This document shows positions 1-11,800 of a stretch of DNA of 64,000 bases, in pieces (the first letter of the stretch is position 1; every line of letters starts with the position of its first letter). Location: contig OX392529.1 in NCBI GenBank assembly GCA_947623455.1, positions 63,425,686 to 63,489,685 of the forward strand, given 5' to 3'. The translations under genes were made by a program, and so were the position numbers. Source of the stretch: Mimachlamys varia (Eukaryota; Mollusca; Bivalvia; Pectinida; Pectinidae). Under the pieces are notes generated by a model. The model was given only the letters and a program-made list of their open reading frames with translations. It was not told the origin of the DNA and searched no databases.

Positions 1-1073
1 TAAAGTCGTGCTGACTAATATGTAATAAACGAAAACCGTGGATTAATACACAAAACAATCCCGAATCTCTGCAGCCTCCCTGGATGAAGGGAAATCTATA
101 CACCAATTAATAGACCCCTATAGGGGACTAATGCTACACTGTGATTGGTCAAAACCATGACCACCAGCTCATTTGTATATCCTCATTAGCATATATAGAC
201 ACAGTCACTTAAACTGAACCGGGAACCATATAAGTTCAATACATTATTACAAATTAAACAAAAACACAATAATTAAAGCAGAAAAGAGGACTTGCTACAT
301 GTATATTTGTTGTATATAAACTATAATTTAATATAAATATCAAATTATCATCAATCACGAGATGGAAGATCTGCAGATGGATGTAGAAATGTAGGACATC
401 ATTATGAAAATATCTGTATGTTCAGTTATTATGGAGAAAAGGGTATGCACTACCATTTACAGAACTGTAGATAGCAGTTAACGTAGTTGTAATCCAACCA
501 CCAACAAATGCGGAAAAACAATTCAACCTAGCAATGGATACTTTAAGAGCTTTTAAATGGCAACAAATTAAAAACTTCCTATGTTTGTTAAAAAACAAAT
601 CAGGATATTTATGGACACGTTCACTTCTAATATTTGCCATCCCTGCGGCAAAGACATGGTACTAAGATGGCAGATTTGAACACAATCACTTTGTCAAATT
701 TATAATTTGTGTGCTCTTATACAATTTCGAATATTCAATCCTTTCTCAAGCTGGACTCGATGGAACTACAAAATGTAACACGTTTCATTTGGCGATGAAT
801 TTGACTAAATTAAGATTGCACGTGCGTATGATTTTGCAAAGGGAGATAACTAAGAAGACATGTTGAAACAAAGAAGATACCACTTGAGATTTTACGTTGT
901 CGTTGAAGCTACGCAAGAAATCATATTTGAACAACCAATATTGATCAATCAGTAAAATGTTAAAAGTTCATTGTTACTGGCGGTAGTTAGGAGTAGGCCT
1001 TTCGCACTGACCAAAACATTATCACTTCAGCTAGGGCCTACCCATTCCGCCCGTTTCTGTCAGCGGCAACATA
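1..1073. other. Unassigned 5' intergenic DNA
   Basis: AT-rich, with no ORF I recognise. The 72-codon minus-strand ORF at 422-640 has no recognisable motif. A CCAAT-type ATTGG and a TATATA string around 140-200 are unremarkable on their own. Confidence 0.5.
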
Positions 1074-1178
1074 GATTCGTCTGGTCACGTCCTGTGTGAA
1101 AGATGACGTAACACACACATATGCTGCACCTCTTAAAAGTAATAGATACAGTATGCCGAAAAAATGAATTGAACTTCG

Positions 1179-1219
1179 TCATACAGCTGTTTCGTCCTCC
1201 TAGGACTCTTCAGTGATGC
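1179..1219 (-). ncRNA. Hammerhead ribozyme motif, copy A (minus strand)
   Basis: On the minus strand: a stem I arm, then CTGAAGA, stem II GTCCT/AGGAC with an AGG loop, GAAA, a palindromic CAGCTG stem III without a real loop, and TA cleavage context. The 3' arm of stem I is reduced to TGA by substitutions, so activity may be weaker than in copy B. Confidence 0.7.
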
Positions 1220-2472
1220 TAGGGGCCAAAAGGTAGGAATCCAAAATGTCTTAAAAGGAATTCGATCTGGTCAATTGCCATATCTAATAGTTTCGTCCTT
1301 ACATCTCGTTTTTTCGTCTTATTCGACATTTAATTAAATCAGCTTCACGTTCCAGAATATGTAAAAACTCGAAATTAAGCGGCTCTAATTGTCATTCTTC
1401 TGCTATGACGCGCCAGAAAACTTGATAATCAACAAAATTTAGACATGGAATTTAAAACCACGATACATTATTTTGTTTGTTTGTCATGCAATGACGCACT
1501 ATATGATTTACATTAGGTAAATACGTAGACTTGCACAAGTTCCAGAACGTGGAACAAACTATCAGAACTGTCATCACAAGTTAAACAAAATCAGAGAGTA
1601 CCAAAGCGTCAACAAAACCATAATCCGAACTTAACAAGAACTTAAACAAGAGGCAAAATAGGAACAAAGAAAAGATTTACATGGAGACCCTCGTAAAAGT
1701 ACAAGATAATAAGACTAGGTGTTCTGGAAGAGTAAGCGTTTCTGCTTCATCGACGACACCGTCCATGAAAATCTTGGTCACATCCAAGTAGGCTTCAGTC
1801 CTCAAAATGAGAAACGAGTCATCATTGTCAATCACAACAAGTAAGCACACTAATAAGCAAACTCAAAAACGTCCCTATTCTTATCACACAAAGATACAGA
1901 ATACTTAGTGTTGTCCATAGTCTTCATCAACCTGCATCTCTCGAATCCATGTGCCGTAAGTTTGTTCGTCAGCAGTTGACATCTATCCCGAAAATCTCGA
2001 TATTCAGAGCAAGCCCTAGAATAAAGAATCAACTGCGACATGTAAATACCATAGGATGGAGAACAGGGATGTTAATATCAAGAAATGGAAAGTTTGCGAT
2101 AGTAAAATCGAAATCGTCATGTTTATCATACAGCTTAGTTAAAATTAGTGAAAATACACGTTAATTGAAATATAATTATCGATAAAGTAAATTTGTTTAA
2201 AGACCATCTCTATTCATCACCCCATGAAATCGACCAAAGCAAGAATCAATCTTAAATGAATTCAGGTTTGAGCTGTTTGCAAGCATTCGTTACCACGGGA
2301 AGTTGTGCAGTATTTCATTGGAAACCACTGAGAAGACTGGTTAACGTGTATCTGTACATGGTGCAAACTACAGGACAAGAGGTAAATCGGAGCGACAAAA
2401 ACACTCTTAAGTTACAAGTCAACACCCGTATCACGACTCATTACTGTTTTGGATTCCCACCTTTTGGCCCTT

Positions 2473-2516
2473 GCATCACTGAAGAGTCCTAGGAGGACGA
2501 AACAGCTGTATGATGC
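2473..2516 (+). ncRNA. Hammerhead ribozyme motif, copy B
   Basis: Full type I layout: stem I GCATCA/TGATGC, core CTGAAGA, stem II GTCCT-AGG-AGGAC, core GAAA, stem III CAGCTG and the TA before the second stem I arm. All conserved core bases are present. The loopless palindromic stem III is what is known from retroelement hammerheads thought to work as dimers. Confidence 0.78.
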
Positions 2517-2841
2517 AGTTTTTTCGGCATACTAAATGTATTACTAAATTTAAAAGGCGTAGCTTATGTGTGGGTTACTCCCCTTTAATAACAGCGGGTG
2601 GCAGACTCTGCTTGTGGATTTTTAGGCCCCGAGGTTTGCTGGAGCCTCTATAGCCAAAGTTAATCTCATTTGAGTAGTAGCCGGTACATAATTTGCACTT
2701 TTTCATAGTACACGATTTGAAAATTATACAGAACTAGTTTAATTTTACTTCTTAATTCATAAATTAAAGGCGTTTTACGCCCCTGACCCTTCTTCTTCAA
2801 TATTAGTTTAGAACTTTTTGATTCCTTCCTTTTGTCCTCTA

Positions 2842-2884
2842 GCATAACTGAAGAGTCCTAGGAGGACGAAACAGCTTATGATGC
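2842..2884 (+). ncRNA. Hammerhead ribozyme motif, copy C
   Basis: Same core as copy B (CTGAAGA, GTCCTAGGAGGAC, GAAA) with stem I GCATAA/TGATGC carrying one mismatch and stem III shortened by one base to CAGCT. It is followed by the same 'cggcatac' and 'ttaaaagg' stretch as the other copies (2904-2945). Confidence 0.7.
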
Positions 2885-3260
2885 AGTTTAATTCAATTTT
2901 CGGCATACCTCTGACTTTCGGCATAGCTATTACTAAATTTAAAAGGTGCCGCATATGTGTTTGTTACGTGATCTTTCACCTGGATACATTCTGGTACAAA
3001 CAAGAATTTGTCAATACAACGGTATGGACCTTATTTGAGTAAAAGGAGGGAACTGCATACAAACATGTGCTTTGAATTCTAGTTACTGAGAACATATGAT
3101 AAAAAAAATCCAAGAAAGGACTTGTGGTTAACCCAGAAGGAACCGTCAATCTAACTCCAGAGGAGAAAGACCCCTCTTGTTAAGTTATTGATAGGTGTAA
3201 GTGAATGTTAGCACTTTCTACTTAAGCATCATCTATTACTGAAAAAAAAATATTAAAAAT

Positions 3261-3956
3261 TCAGAGAATACCGAAACATCAACAAAACCATAATTCGAAC
3301 TCAAAATCGATTAAACTAGAGGCAAAATATGAGCAAATGTAATATTTACATGAAGTTAAAAATACAAAAGAGCAAGATTAGGGCCCGTATTCATGAAACC
3401 GTTCTGGTGCTCAATCATGGATTTTGTGCTCAAGCCTTATTTCTTGTTATGGCTATACATTATCTAAACAATCTAATTTTGTCGAAGTTTTGGTAAAAAG
3501 TTGAAGAGGCATGACGTCGAAAGCTGTTTTCAACATTTACAATGACTTTTTGACTCTTCGATATGATTCAGGTAAGTTTCAAGAAAGCTGGCTTGAGCAC
3601 AGAATCCATGCTTGAGCACGAGATCAGTTTCATGAATACGGACCCTGGTGTAAGCGTCTTCTGTTTCATCGACGACACCAGCCATGTAAACGCCCTCACA
3701 GTCCTCAAAGTGAGAGCCGAGTCGCATTCTCAATCAAGTAAGAAGACTAATCAGCATTCTCAAAAACATCCACCTTCATCATACAAGGATACAAAATATA
3801 TCTCCATGAGACCAATTTTGCGACCATAAAAACTGGTCATAGTTAAATACTCCAATTAGCAATCATGTAAATCTTTCCTTTGTTCCTATTTTCCCTTTTA
3901 GTTTAATCGATTTTGAGTTCGGATTATGGTTTTGTTGACGCTTTGGTATTCTCTGG
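3261..3956. mobile_element. Retroelement 3'-end copies in inverted orientation
   Basis: Left arm 3261-3350 reads on the minus strand and right arm 3865-3956 reads on the plus strand; they are near reverse complements of about 90 bases ('agagaatacc...' against '...ggtattctct'). Bases 3647-3740 are more minus-strand element sequence. The same 3' end recurs at 1585, 25200, 36008, 52060 and 53640. Confidence 0.65.
3381..3646. mobile_element. MITE-like hairpin nested in the retroelement copy
   Basis: Termini begin 'gggcccgtattcatgaaac' and end with its near reverse complement. The pairing continues inward through 'gtgctcaa.catggatt' and 'gtgctcaagcc'. It interrupts retroelement sequence that resumes at 'taagcgtctt'. 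Non-coding, about 265 bases. Confidence 0.7.
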
Positions 3957-4666
3957 GTTTTTATCGGGAGTTCGGGACAACAAGAAATCCTGGTGAACCA
4001 CTACGGCTGTAACAAGCACTGGTAAAGGACGAAAACCATTCACTGGCCTTGAAATGATAACATTATTAATTCCATACACATGGACGGTGATCTGATGGTG
4101 TTTAATATTTAATTGTATCAAACTGTAATTCATCTGTTGACGAGATAGCTGCAACTGAGTAGTATGTTTCAGGTTATGCTTACAATGCCAATCAGTCAAA
4201 TGGAACACTGACATCTTCAATTCCATTAAACAGCTGGAACACTTCAAACTCTGTGTATACTAAATCAGTGATGAATACAGTAAAGAAGACTTTTCGAGCG
4301 TGGTGACTTTCGAGATATCTTCCCTTCCCCTCTTCAGATGCAGAACACCTTCCAGCTACGAGTTTACCTGGATCAAGGGCATAGGGGAGAACTGGAGCAC
4401 TAGTAACAAAATAAATACCACTTGATAACTTCCTTTATCACATAACTGACCCGTTCAGTCATGTCATACGGCCATGTCATAAAAATGGTATTACACACTT
4501 GTAATAACATTATTGTGACGTCATAAACAAATGACGTCTTCATGGCGTCACATGATTGTTTCGGTAGTGAAAATCGTACTGTCACAGAAGAAATCTGCCT
4601 TCCTAAGAGTGAATTAATTTGAGTTTTTGTGTATTTTCTAATAAATATAAGTTATGTGATCAATAG
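3957..4666. other. Unassigned intergenic DNA
   Basis: A 107-codon minus-strand ORF at 3924-4247 lacks any motif I know and overlaps the retroelement tail. Nothing else is recognised. Confidence 0.4.
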
Positions 4667-4810
4667 AATCTTACACTCGTGACAATGTAATATGGAATTT
4701 ATTAAACTCGTTAAATAATTTAATATGTCACTCGTCTAAAGGCTCGTGACATAGTAAATTATCTAACTCGTTTAATAAATTCCATATTACATTGGCACGA
4801 GTGTAAGATC
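4667..4810. mobile_element. MITE-like hairpin, about 144 bp
   Basis: A near-perfect inverted repeat: 'atcttacactcgtg.caatg' and 'tatggaatttattaaactcg' on the left are matched in reverse complement on the right, around a short centre at about 4739. AT-rich and non-coding. Confidence 0.75.
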
Positions 4811-5050
4811 CTCTATATAGAGACTCCCTGAAGAGGAGAATTCTTGGTATCAATCTATTCATAAATGCGACATTAGGCAATCTCCGCATTTAGCACCTAA
4901 CCCAGACTACAATGAATATATGTTTGAATTTTAGTTTGATGACGGGTGGCCAGACTGTGATTGAAGAACAGAATCACTACCTTATCCCGAAAACAAAACG
5001 AAAACTTCCTTGCATCATTTAAATAATATGGAAATCCATGAAACAAAAAA

Positions 5051-5385
5051 GGAGGTACGGTGGCCTAGTGGTAGGACGCTGGGATCGTGATCGAAAAATT
5101 GGAGTTCGAGTCCCGGTCACGGCACTTGTGTCCTTGAGCAAGATACTTTACTCCGCTTGTTCCAGTCCACATCTAACTGTAAATGAGTACGTGATTGGGC
5201 AGTGCTAGAAACTGTAGAATGCTAGCTGTGAGCGCCGAGCTGGCAGCACCGATTGTATGCTCCCCAGGGAGATGAGAAGCATATTGGCTGGTTGCTAGAC
5301 CCTATAACCACGGATAATACTTTGTGAACCGCTCTGGAGCGGCCTTCAGGTTGTGATGAACCTGGAATTATTATTATAACAGATA
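5051..5385 (+). mobile_element. tRNA-derived SINE
   Basis: tRNA-like head with A box (TGGCctAGTGG) and B box (GTTCGAGTCC), then a body with 'tgtccttgagcaagatactt' and 'ctccgcttgttccagtccac', and an (ATT)n tail at about 5365-5380. The body resembles invertebrate SINEs with a conserved central domain downstream of a tRNA head; I cannot name the family with certainty. Confidence 0.8.
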
Positions 5386-6309
5386 AAGCATTAGCATTCC
5401 TGAAAGTGATGTATCGTCAACGAATACAGAGGAGAAGCTCGCCTTGGACCTTGTTATGAATAGCTTTCTGTGTTTCCATCACATTTGCAATCTTTAAGAC
5501 TGATAATGACAGGAAGTGCAGTTTTAATAAAAAATCTTTCTCTTTAAATGCTTAATCAGATATATCAAACAGTTCTTCAAAAGAAGCGAAGCAGTACAAA
5601 TCCTCTAGCGATAACAGCTTCCCCAAAACACCAACAAATCGTCAGGCAACAAGAGCACACTCCTCAAAAATTTTAATAAAATGTGACGGAGCAGCTGTAC
5701 TATTTGTTAAGATAAAGATTTTCGATCGGATGCACGGCTATGCCATGTACAATGGCACAAACTCGTCAGAAACATGGGGAGGTCTACCCGTATTATTTTC
5801 ACTGGTACTGATGTACAGCTACTTCCTATTCGACAGTTTCACTACAACAACAGCAGTTCATAGATCCCTCATCTGGCAAGACGTTGACAAGGCAGTCACC
5901 CGAAAATCAAGTGTACATTTGGACAGTGAGCAAATACAATCCGACGATATCCTAAAATCAATGAGTTCAGGCGCAACTAACAGACAACATGCTGTTTGGC
6001 TGCAAAAACTCCAGTGAGAAGATTTGAACAAAAGTTCCACTGCCCATCGATGAGGAGGGCGAGGTATATTGTCATTCATCCTGGAAACAAAGGCTTTGCA
6101 AGCAATCTTGGTACAGTATGTCTCTCGCTCTCACGAGCCAGGTCAGCAGGCGGTCGATTTCACTTGGAGTATATACTGATATAATTAACGAGGACAGCTA
6201 TATGCTTGGTTGTGATTAGCGATCCAACTACAGTTCCGTAGCAAAGTTGAAATAACAGAATCATCTTTTTACTGATCTTACATTGTAACAACAAAGCTAG
6301 TATATTATT
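5386..6309. other. Unassigned intergenic DNA
   Basis: Contains a 95-codon plus-strand ORF (5730-6017) with a hydrophobic run and no recognised domain. I do not call it a gene. Confidence 0.4.
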
Positions 6310-6390
6310 GTGCGCAAACATCCGGGCCAACAAGACTGATTTATATAAGTTGGATAACTTGTTTCGTTATTATTATAAAATAAATAGAGG
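6310..6390 (+). mobile_element. 3' fragment of a second SINE family
   Basis: The stretch 'gcgcaaacatccgggccaac' and 'aagttggataacttgttt' matches the end of the SINE at 36972-37190. It is 5'-truncated. Confidence 0.6.
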
Positions 6391-6395
6391 TTATT

Positions 6396-6488
6396 CAATG
6401 TTTTCCTGTTAAATACCAACTATATTTCACTACGCACTCGTGAAAATATGAAACAAAATCTATTTGATATTTAACGGGAAACCATTGG
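6396..6488. repeat. Imperfect inverted repeat (hairpin)
   Basis: Arms 'aatgttttcctgttaaatac' and 'tatttaacgggaaaccatt' face each other around about 45 bases. Probably a small MITE-like element. Confidence 0.5.
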
Positions 6489-6837
6489 ATTTTCTTTTGA
6501 TTACATTTTCGAAATTCCCCTAGATCTGATTTCATTTTTAAATTTGTGATTACAAGTGATCGGGACGGAAAGCTTAAGGTTTAGAGAATATTAATACGCC
6601 ACAGGATGAAGTTCTGTTTTTTGTTCAAAATATAGTAAAAATTCAAAAACATAGTTATAGAATTCATTAGATATTCATTAATTGCCAAAATACTAGAAAT
6701 GATTTCATTCTAGAATAACGAAAAAATAGTACACAAATATAGTGCGCAATGACATCGGACCGATATTTGTTTTATTACCACTTGTGATGATATAAGTTTT
6801 ATCAAGTTGATAGTTTCTGATATTTCACTGGTAGAAA

Positions 6838-6895
6838 TGTACGGAACCCGGTTGGTGCCACATGAAATTAACTTTTTTATGTCGTAATTATCAAT
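6838..6895 (+). mobile_element. Half copy of the 'tacggaagccgg' inverted-repeat element
   Basis: Matches the left arm of the hairpin at 11037-11201 (accggttggtgccacatgaa-type start, then 'tttttatgtcgtaatta'). The right arm is absent; the 28-bp minisatellite begins where the match ends. Confidence 0.6.
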
Positions 6896-6896
6896 T

Positions 6897-7495
6897 GGCT
6901 GCCGGTTTTGTTATGTTGATTATTGACTGCAGGTTTTGCTATGCTCATTATTTGCTGCCAGTTTTGCTATGTTAATTACTTGCTGCAAGTTTTGTTATGT
7001 TAATTATTGACTGTCGGTTTTGCTATGTTAATTATTGGCTGCCAGTTTTGCTATGTTAATTACTGGCTGCCAGTTTTGCTATGTTAATTACTGGCTGCCA
7101 GTTTTGCTATGTTAATTATTTGCTGCCAGTTTTGCAATGTTAATTATTTGCTGCCGGTTTTGTTATGTTAATTATTTGCTGCCGGTTTTGTTATGTTAAT
7201 TATTGACTGTCGGTTTTGCTATGTTAATTATTGGCTGCCGGCTTTGTTATGTTAATTACTGGCTGCTGGTTTTGTTATGTTAATTATTTGCTGTCGGTTT
7301 TTTATGTTAATTACTGGCTGCCGGTTTTGTTATGTTAATTATTGGCTGTCGGTTTTGTTATGTTCATTATTGGCTGCCGGGTTTGTTATGTTAATTATTG
7401 GCTGCCAGTTTTGTTATATTAATTAATTGGCTGTCGGTTTTTTATATTAATTATTGGCTGCCGGTTTTGGTATATTAATTATTGGCCGCCGGTTG
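6897..7495 (+). repeat. 28-bp minisatellite, about 21 copies
   Basis: The unit contains 'ggctgccggttttg' and 'tatgttaatta'; spacing of 'atgttaatta' is 28. Copies vary at a few positions and the last are most diverged. Confidence 0.9.
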
Positions 7496-8586
7496 GAATA
7501 CGCTACTTGTATAGTAATGTATTTTCTTTGAATTCTTTTGTATTATTATATACCGCACATACATGTAGAAGATTGAAAGAGGCTTACAGCACGAGACTGA
7601 AGAGCGTTCCCGAGATAAAGTTACCTCCCTTTACCTGCCAATTTTGTCCATAATGCTTCTAGGCTTATACGTAGGAGCCTATAGATCTATATCGCTGTAA
7701 AGCGCTTAGTGATATATAGAGTCATTTTACAAAAATATATAAGGCACTATATAATTTTCTAAAATCATTGTTATTAATAATATCACAAGTAAAAAATAAC
7801 AACTAAAAATGCTATCCAGTTGTATTTTTAAAAAATGTAATTTTTAAGTAAAAACGTCTATATTAATCGCTACCACACAGTCGGTTAGTAAGTGAATGCA
7901 ATACTATTAATATTATCAAAATAACATAATTTACTATGGTGATTAATTTATTCTGCCCATATCAAGGAATTAGATTATCTAAGTCCCGGGCCGGAATATA
8001 ATCTTCTTTTCTGACAGGCGTCTTGTTTCCCAGAATGGCTTATACACGACACGACATCATTGTGAAACATGGCAGCGGAAAATCCCTCTGTGACGTCACG
8101 AAATAATTTTCGGATTTTTGTACGATGTGCTATTAATAAGTATCGGTTCATACTGCAGTCGAGTGTGTGTGGTGAGGAGACTCGACCAGGAAGAAGGTTG
8201 TCCGGGCTGTACGCGGCCAGACTTGTATATAGACAGAAAGTAAATGGTTTACTTTACTTGTGAGCCTATATACATCGTGCTAGCCATCTGTCAGTCGGCG
8301 TATTTAACGAGACACACCCATTTATACTGAATGACCCAGATTCTGGATCGGGAGGCCATCACGCATGTATATACACACACACAGAGTCGGCGTGTACATA
8401 GATATGTGTCGTAGTGATACAGTCAGCTGATACATGTGCGGAGTAATAGCTAAATTATCATGTAAAAGCTGTCTTGTCCAGTGTCAAATGTTTAACATGG
8501 CAATTCCATCGAATCGGGATTATTTATAACTCAATGGTCGTTTGGTTTGAAAACAGAAATGTGCTCAGCAACCCGCTCGGCAGGAT
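7496..8586 (+). promoter_or_regulatory. 5' flank and probable promoter/5' UTR of the mesh-like gene
   Basis: No tandem array or coding sequence. A palindromic CRE-type site TGACGTCA lies at 8091-8098, about 490 bases before the start codon; whether it is functional is unknown. A TATATA at 8230-8380 cannot be tied to a transcription start. Confidence 0.35.
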
Positions 8587-8856
8587 GTGAAACTAACATC
8601 TCCCTATCAATGCCGTGCGCGATATATAATGTGTTCAAATGTACGCTCATGTCATTGGTATAGTATCGGAATTCTGCTGATTACCTCTGCTTTAACCTAC
8701 TACCCTGTGTCGTCACAGGTAGCCCTCGACGACTTTTATCCATTCGGAGAATTAATAGGTGATACGGCAAATAAGCAGGAAGACGATGGAGGTTCTGACA
8801 AGATATTTCTAACCGTGAATTTCCCTTTCTACGGACGGGATTATACATCGCTATAT
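8587..8856 (+). CDS. mesh: Exon 1: signal peptide and start of NIDO region
   Basis: Residues 1-90. A hydrophobic stretch WYSIGILLITSALTYY followed by small residues (VSSQ) reads as a secretory signal peptide. Start choice: ATG at 8587 is the first in frame; a second ATG at 8629 (residue 15) would put the hydrophobic core closer to the N terminus and is equally plausible. The exon ends LY at 8856 with donor GTAAGT, phase 0, and joins exon 2 to make LY|VNNNGLLTF, the usual lead-in of NIDO proteins. The open frame continues about 130 bases past the donor, but that part is a poly-proline-type C tract and not conserved-looking. Confidence 0.85.
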
Positions 8857-11800
8857 GTAAGTAGAAACACATGTACAACATTGTTTTGTACAGGGGAATC
8901 CCCTTCTCTTCCACCCCCCCCCCCCCCCCTCCATAAGCGCTTATTTCAATATTACACATTCAGTCTTTCACGAGTTGACCATTGAAGACCATTCGATCCC
9001 AATGTCTCAGTGCCCAGGGGGGCATTCTCACTGCCCTGGGGCCATATAGCAATTCGTGGTATAGCTCCTGTTCGCTATATCCCATGGAAATCAGTAGTGA
9101 CAACAGTGCCCCTAAGCTGGCCCCTTGTTTAAAGGCCTAGGGACACCGAGGACTACCGTCATACGAAGTAAACCGACATCCTCTAGGTGCTAATTAGGGC
9201 CCATCATTGATCATTCCTCGCCCTGTTACCGGAACAGGCATCTGGTATGTCAAAAATATTTCAAATACTGAACAGCACATGACTTGGGGAATTACTTCTC
9301 TCATTTGCACACAGACCTCCCGCTGCACCCGTTACCCCTTACAAAGGATAACGGACGACATGGCTTTGACTAATCCGGAACACACTCGCTGTTAAATGAA
9401 TTAAAAAACGTCAAATTTTACCAAACATAACATCAAGATTCATGAAAGTAATAACACTTCTATTAAAATAATCATGAACTTATGTACGAACTTTCACGCG
9501 AATATAAAACGGAGACATCATAATTTGTATGATGCAGCATAGAAATATTGTTAAAAGTGAAAACAAAGGCTTACGCCTCAAAGGTGAGTCATGCTGAAGG
9601 CGAGAAACAGAATCAAATCGACATTGATCAAGGTCCCAATGGTTTAAACAAGCTTCGACCGAGACCGGCTTGGTTACGTAATCATGAGGGACTTCCTGTT
9701 TAGCCAACTTCGGCCCGTTTTCCTAGTTAAACAATACAACTGTGTGTTGTTCTCGTAAGAGTACGTGCTAAGTACTTCATAATTATATAGTGCAATACAA
9801 TTTCTAAATCCCCTATCTTTATTGTTTCATCTAATTTGGATGAAGCTCTTTGAAATTTAAAATGATATGTTTTAAATATTGAAAGACAAATTGTGTTGCA
9901 GTACTTGATTATAAACTGCACTCACACCTCAAGGATTGTCACCGGACACGTAAACATTAGCAATCAACACCAGCCAATATACAATATAGATGTAGTTGTC
10001 GTCCATTTTGTCATCAAGGAGACTTAAACGTGTCCTTGCGACCAAGTCGTAACGGACCACACCAAATGGTAATAGACCACACAAAGTCATAACGGACCAC
10101 AGTCATGAGCCGTAGAAATTACATGTAAGATAAAATAAAATATTTCTGTAAAAGATGTGACTTAACAAATAATGTGTCAAATACGTGAGGTATGTGTAAG
10201 ATATAAAATATTGATGAGCCGTAGAAATTACATGTAAGATAAAATAAAATATTTCTGTAAAAGATGTGACTTAACAAATAATGTGTCAAATACGTGAGGT
10301 ATGTGTAAGATATAAAATATTGGTGAGCCGTAGAAATTACATGTAAGATAAAATAAAATATTTCTGTAAAAGATGTGACTTAACAAATAATGTGTCAAAT
10401 ACGTGAGGTATATGTAAGATATAAAATAATGGTGAGCCGTAGAAATTATTCGTGGGATAAACAAGACTCGTGAGCGGAGAATGTACACTGTAGGATATAT
10501 AGAGGTTATACAACGAGTGGTTATTGGATATGGAATTAATTTCATTCGAGTTAATTATTTTTTTAAAGTTACAAAAGACACGAGCTTTAGCGAGTGTCTT
10601 CTGCAACTTTTTAAAAATAATAAACGAGAGTGAAATAAATTCCATATCCAATAACCACGAGTCGTGTGACCTGTTTCTACCACAATGATATTAAGTCGCA
10701 GTGGCAGTGTTGTTTTCTGTACACCGCGAAATATTTGCGTAAAAAAAGATCATCTCGTATATATTCCCGCCAAATTGTGACGACGTCAACAATCGATGAC
10801 GACGTCAACAATCAGCACGTTGCATTTAACCACGTGATTTCCGGTCAAAGTTCAACTTCTCAACCAATCAAAAGTCCGGAAGGTCATATTCCACTAGTGG
10901 TATATAACATATATTTATCCAACAGTCAGCACGTTTATACAATGGTCTGAGAGTGGAATAACACGGGGTATTGCGGTAGAAAAAATAATCGTGAACTGTG
11001 GAAATTATTCGTATGATATAAGTTTATACCCTGAACTACGGAAGCCGGTTAGTGCCACATGAAGTAATTTTTTTATGTCGTAATTACGAATTACGAGATA
11101 GCTAAGTCGTAATTACGAGATAGCTAAGTCGTAATTACGACATACTAAGTCGTAATTACGACATAAAAAATTACTTCATGTGGCACTAACCGGCTTCCGT
11201 ACTGAACATCTCCGGTACGGAGATTTATACCCAGTCCCTGGATATCTCCGCTGCGGAGATTTGTCAGGGCTTTTTCTAGGTAAATTGGGAAAAGGCCCCT
11301 GAGTGCATTTGGAAGAAAATCATCAACAAAACAGTTCCTTGAATAAAAATAATGTATTATATATATGATATGATATTAAACTGCAAAATATATATCATTT
11401 TGTCTGCATTGTTTGCAATGCACACACATTTTATTACATTTTCAAATAATTTTCACAAGTTTTGACGAAATTGCAGCCTGGCATTTATCCTAGTTACATG
11501 ATTAGGAAAATAAATCTGAAATTGGGAAAATTCAAGCCAAAATCTCATTGGGAATGGGGCCTTATATCGGCCCCTGAAAGACCATAGAAAAAGCTCTGTT
11601 TGTACCCTGGATATCTCTGGTACGGGGATTTATATCCTGAACATCTCTGTTTCCGAGATTTGTACACCGGGCATCTCCAGTACGGAGATCTAAGCCATGG
11701 ATATCTCTGGTACGGGGATTTATACCCTGGATATCTCTGGTACGGGGATTTATATCCTGGATATCTCCGGTACAGGGATTTGTATCCTGGATATCTCCGG

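Larger units (their letters stand above)
1110..2575. mobile_element. Retroelement remnant flanked by inverted hammerhead-bearing repeats
   Basis: Bases about 1110-1246 and 2450-2575 are imperfect inverted copies of each other. Each holds a hammerhead motif, a 'cggcatact' stretch and a 'ttaaaagg' tail. Between them, 1590-2150 on the minus strand is a degenerate RT-family 3' end (peptide pieces SQLILYSRACSEYRDFRDR and LLTNKL). Hammerhead ribozymes in terminal repeats, with inverted copies at the ends, are typical of Penelope-like elements. Whether the RT piece and the ribozyme repeats belong to one element is inference. Confidence 0.6.

Noticed and set aside
5051..5130. Functional tRNA gene
   Set aside because: A and B boxes are present, but the acceptor and anticodon arms do not pair well and a SINE body follows. 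The same holds for 36972 and 38665.
10104..10446. Possible CRISPR-like array
   Set aside because: The whole 110-base unit repeats without unique spacers, and the context is eukaryotic.
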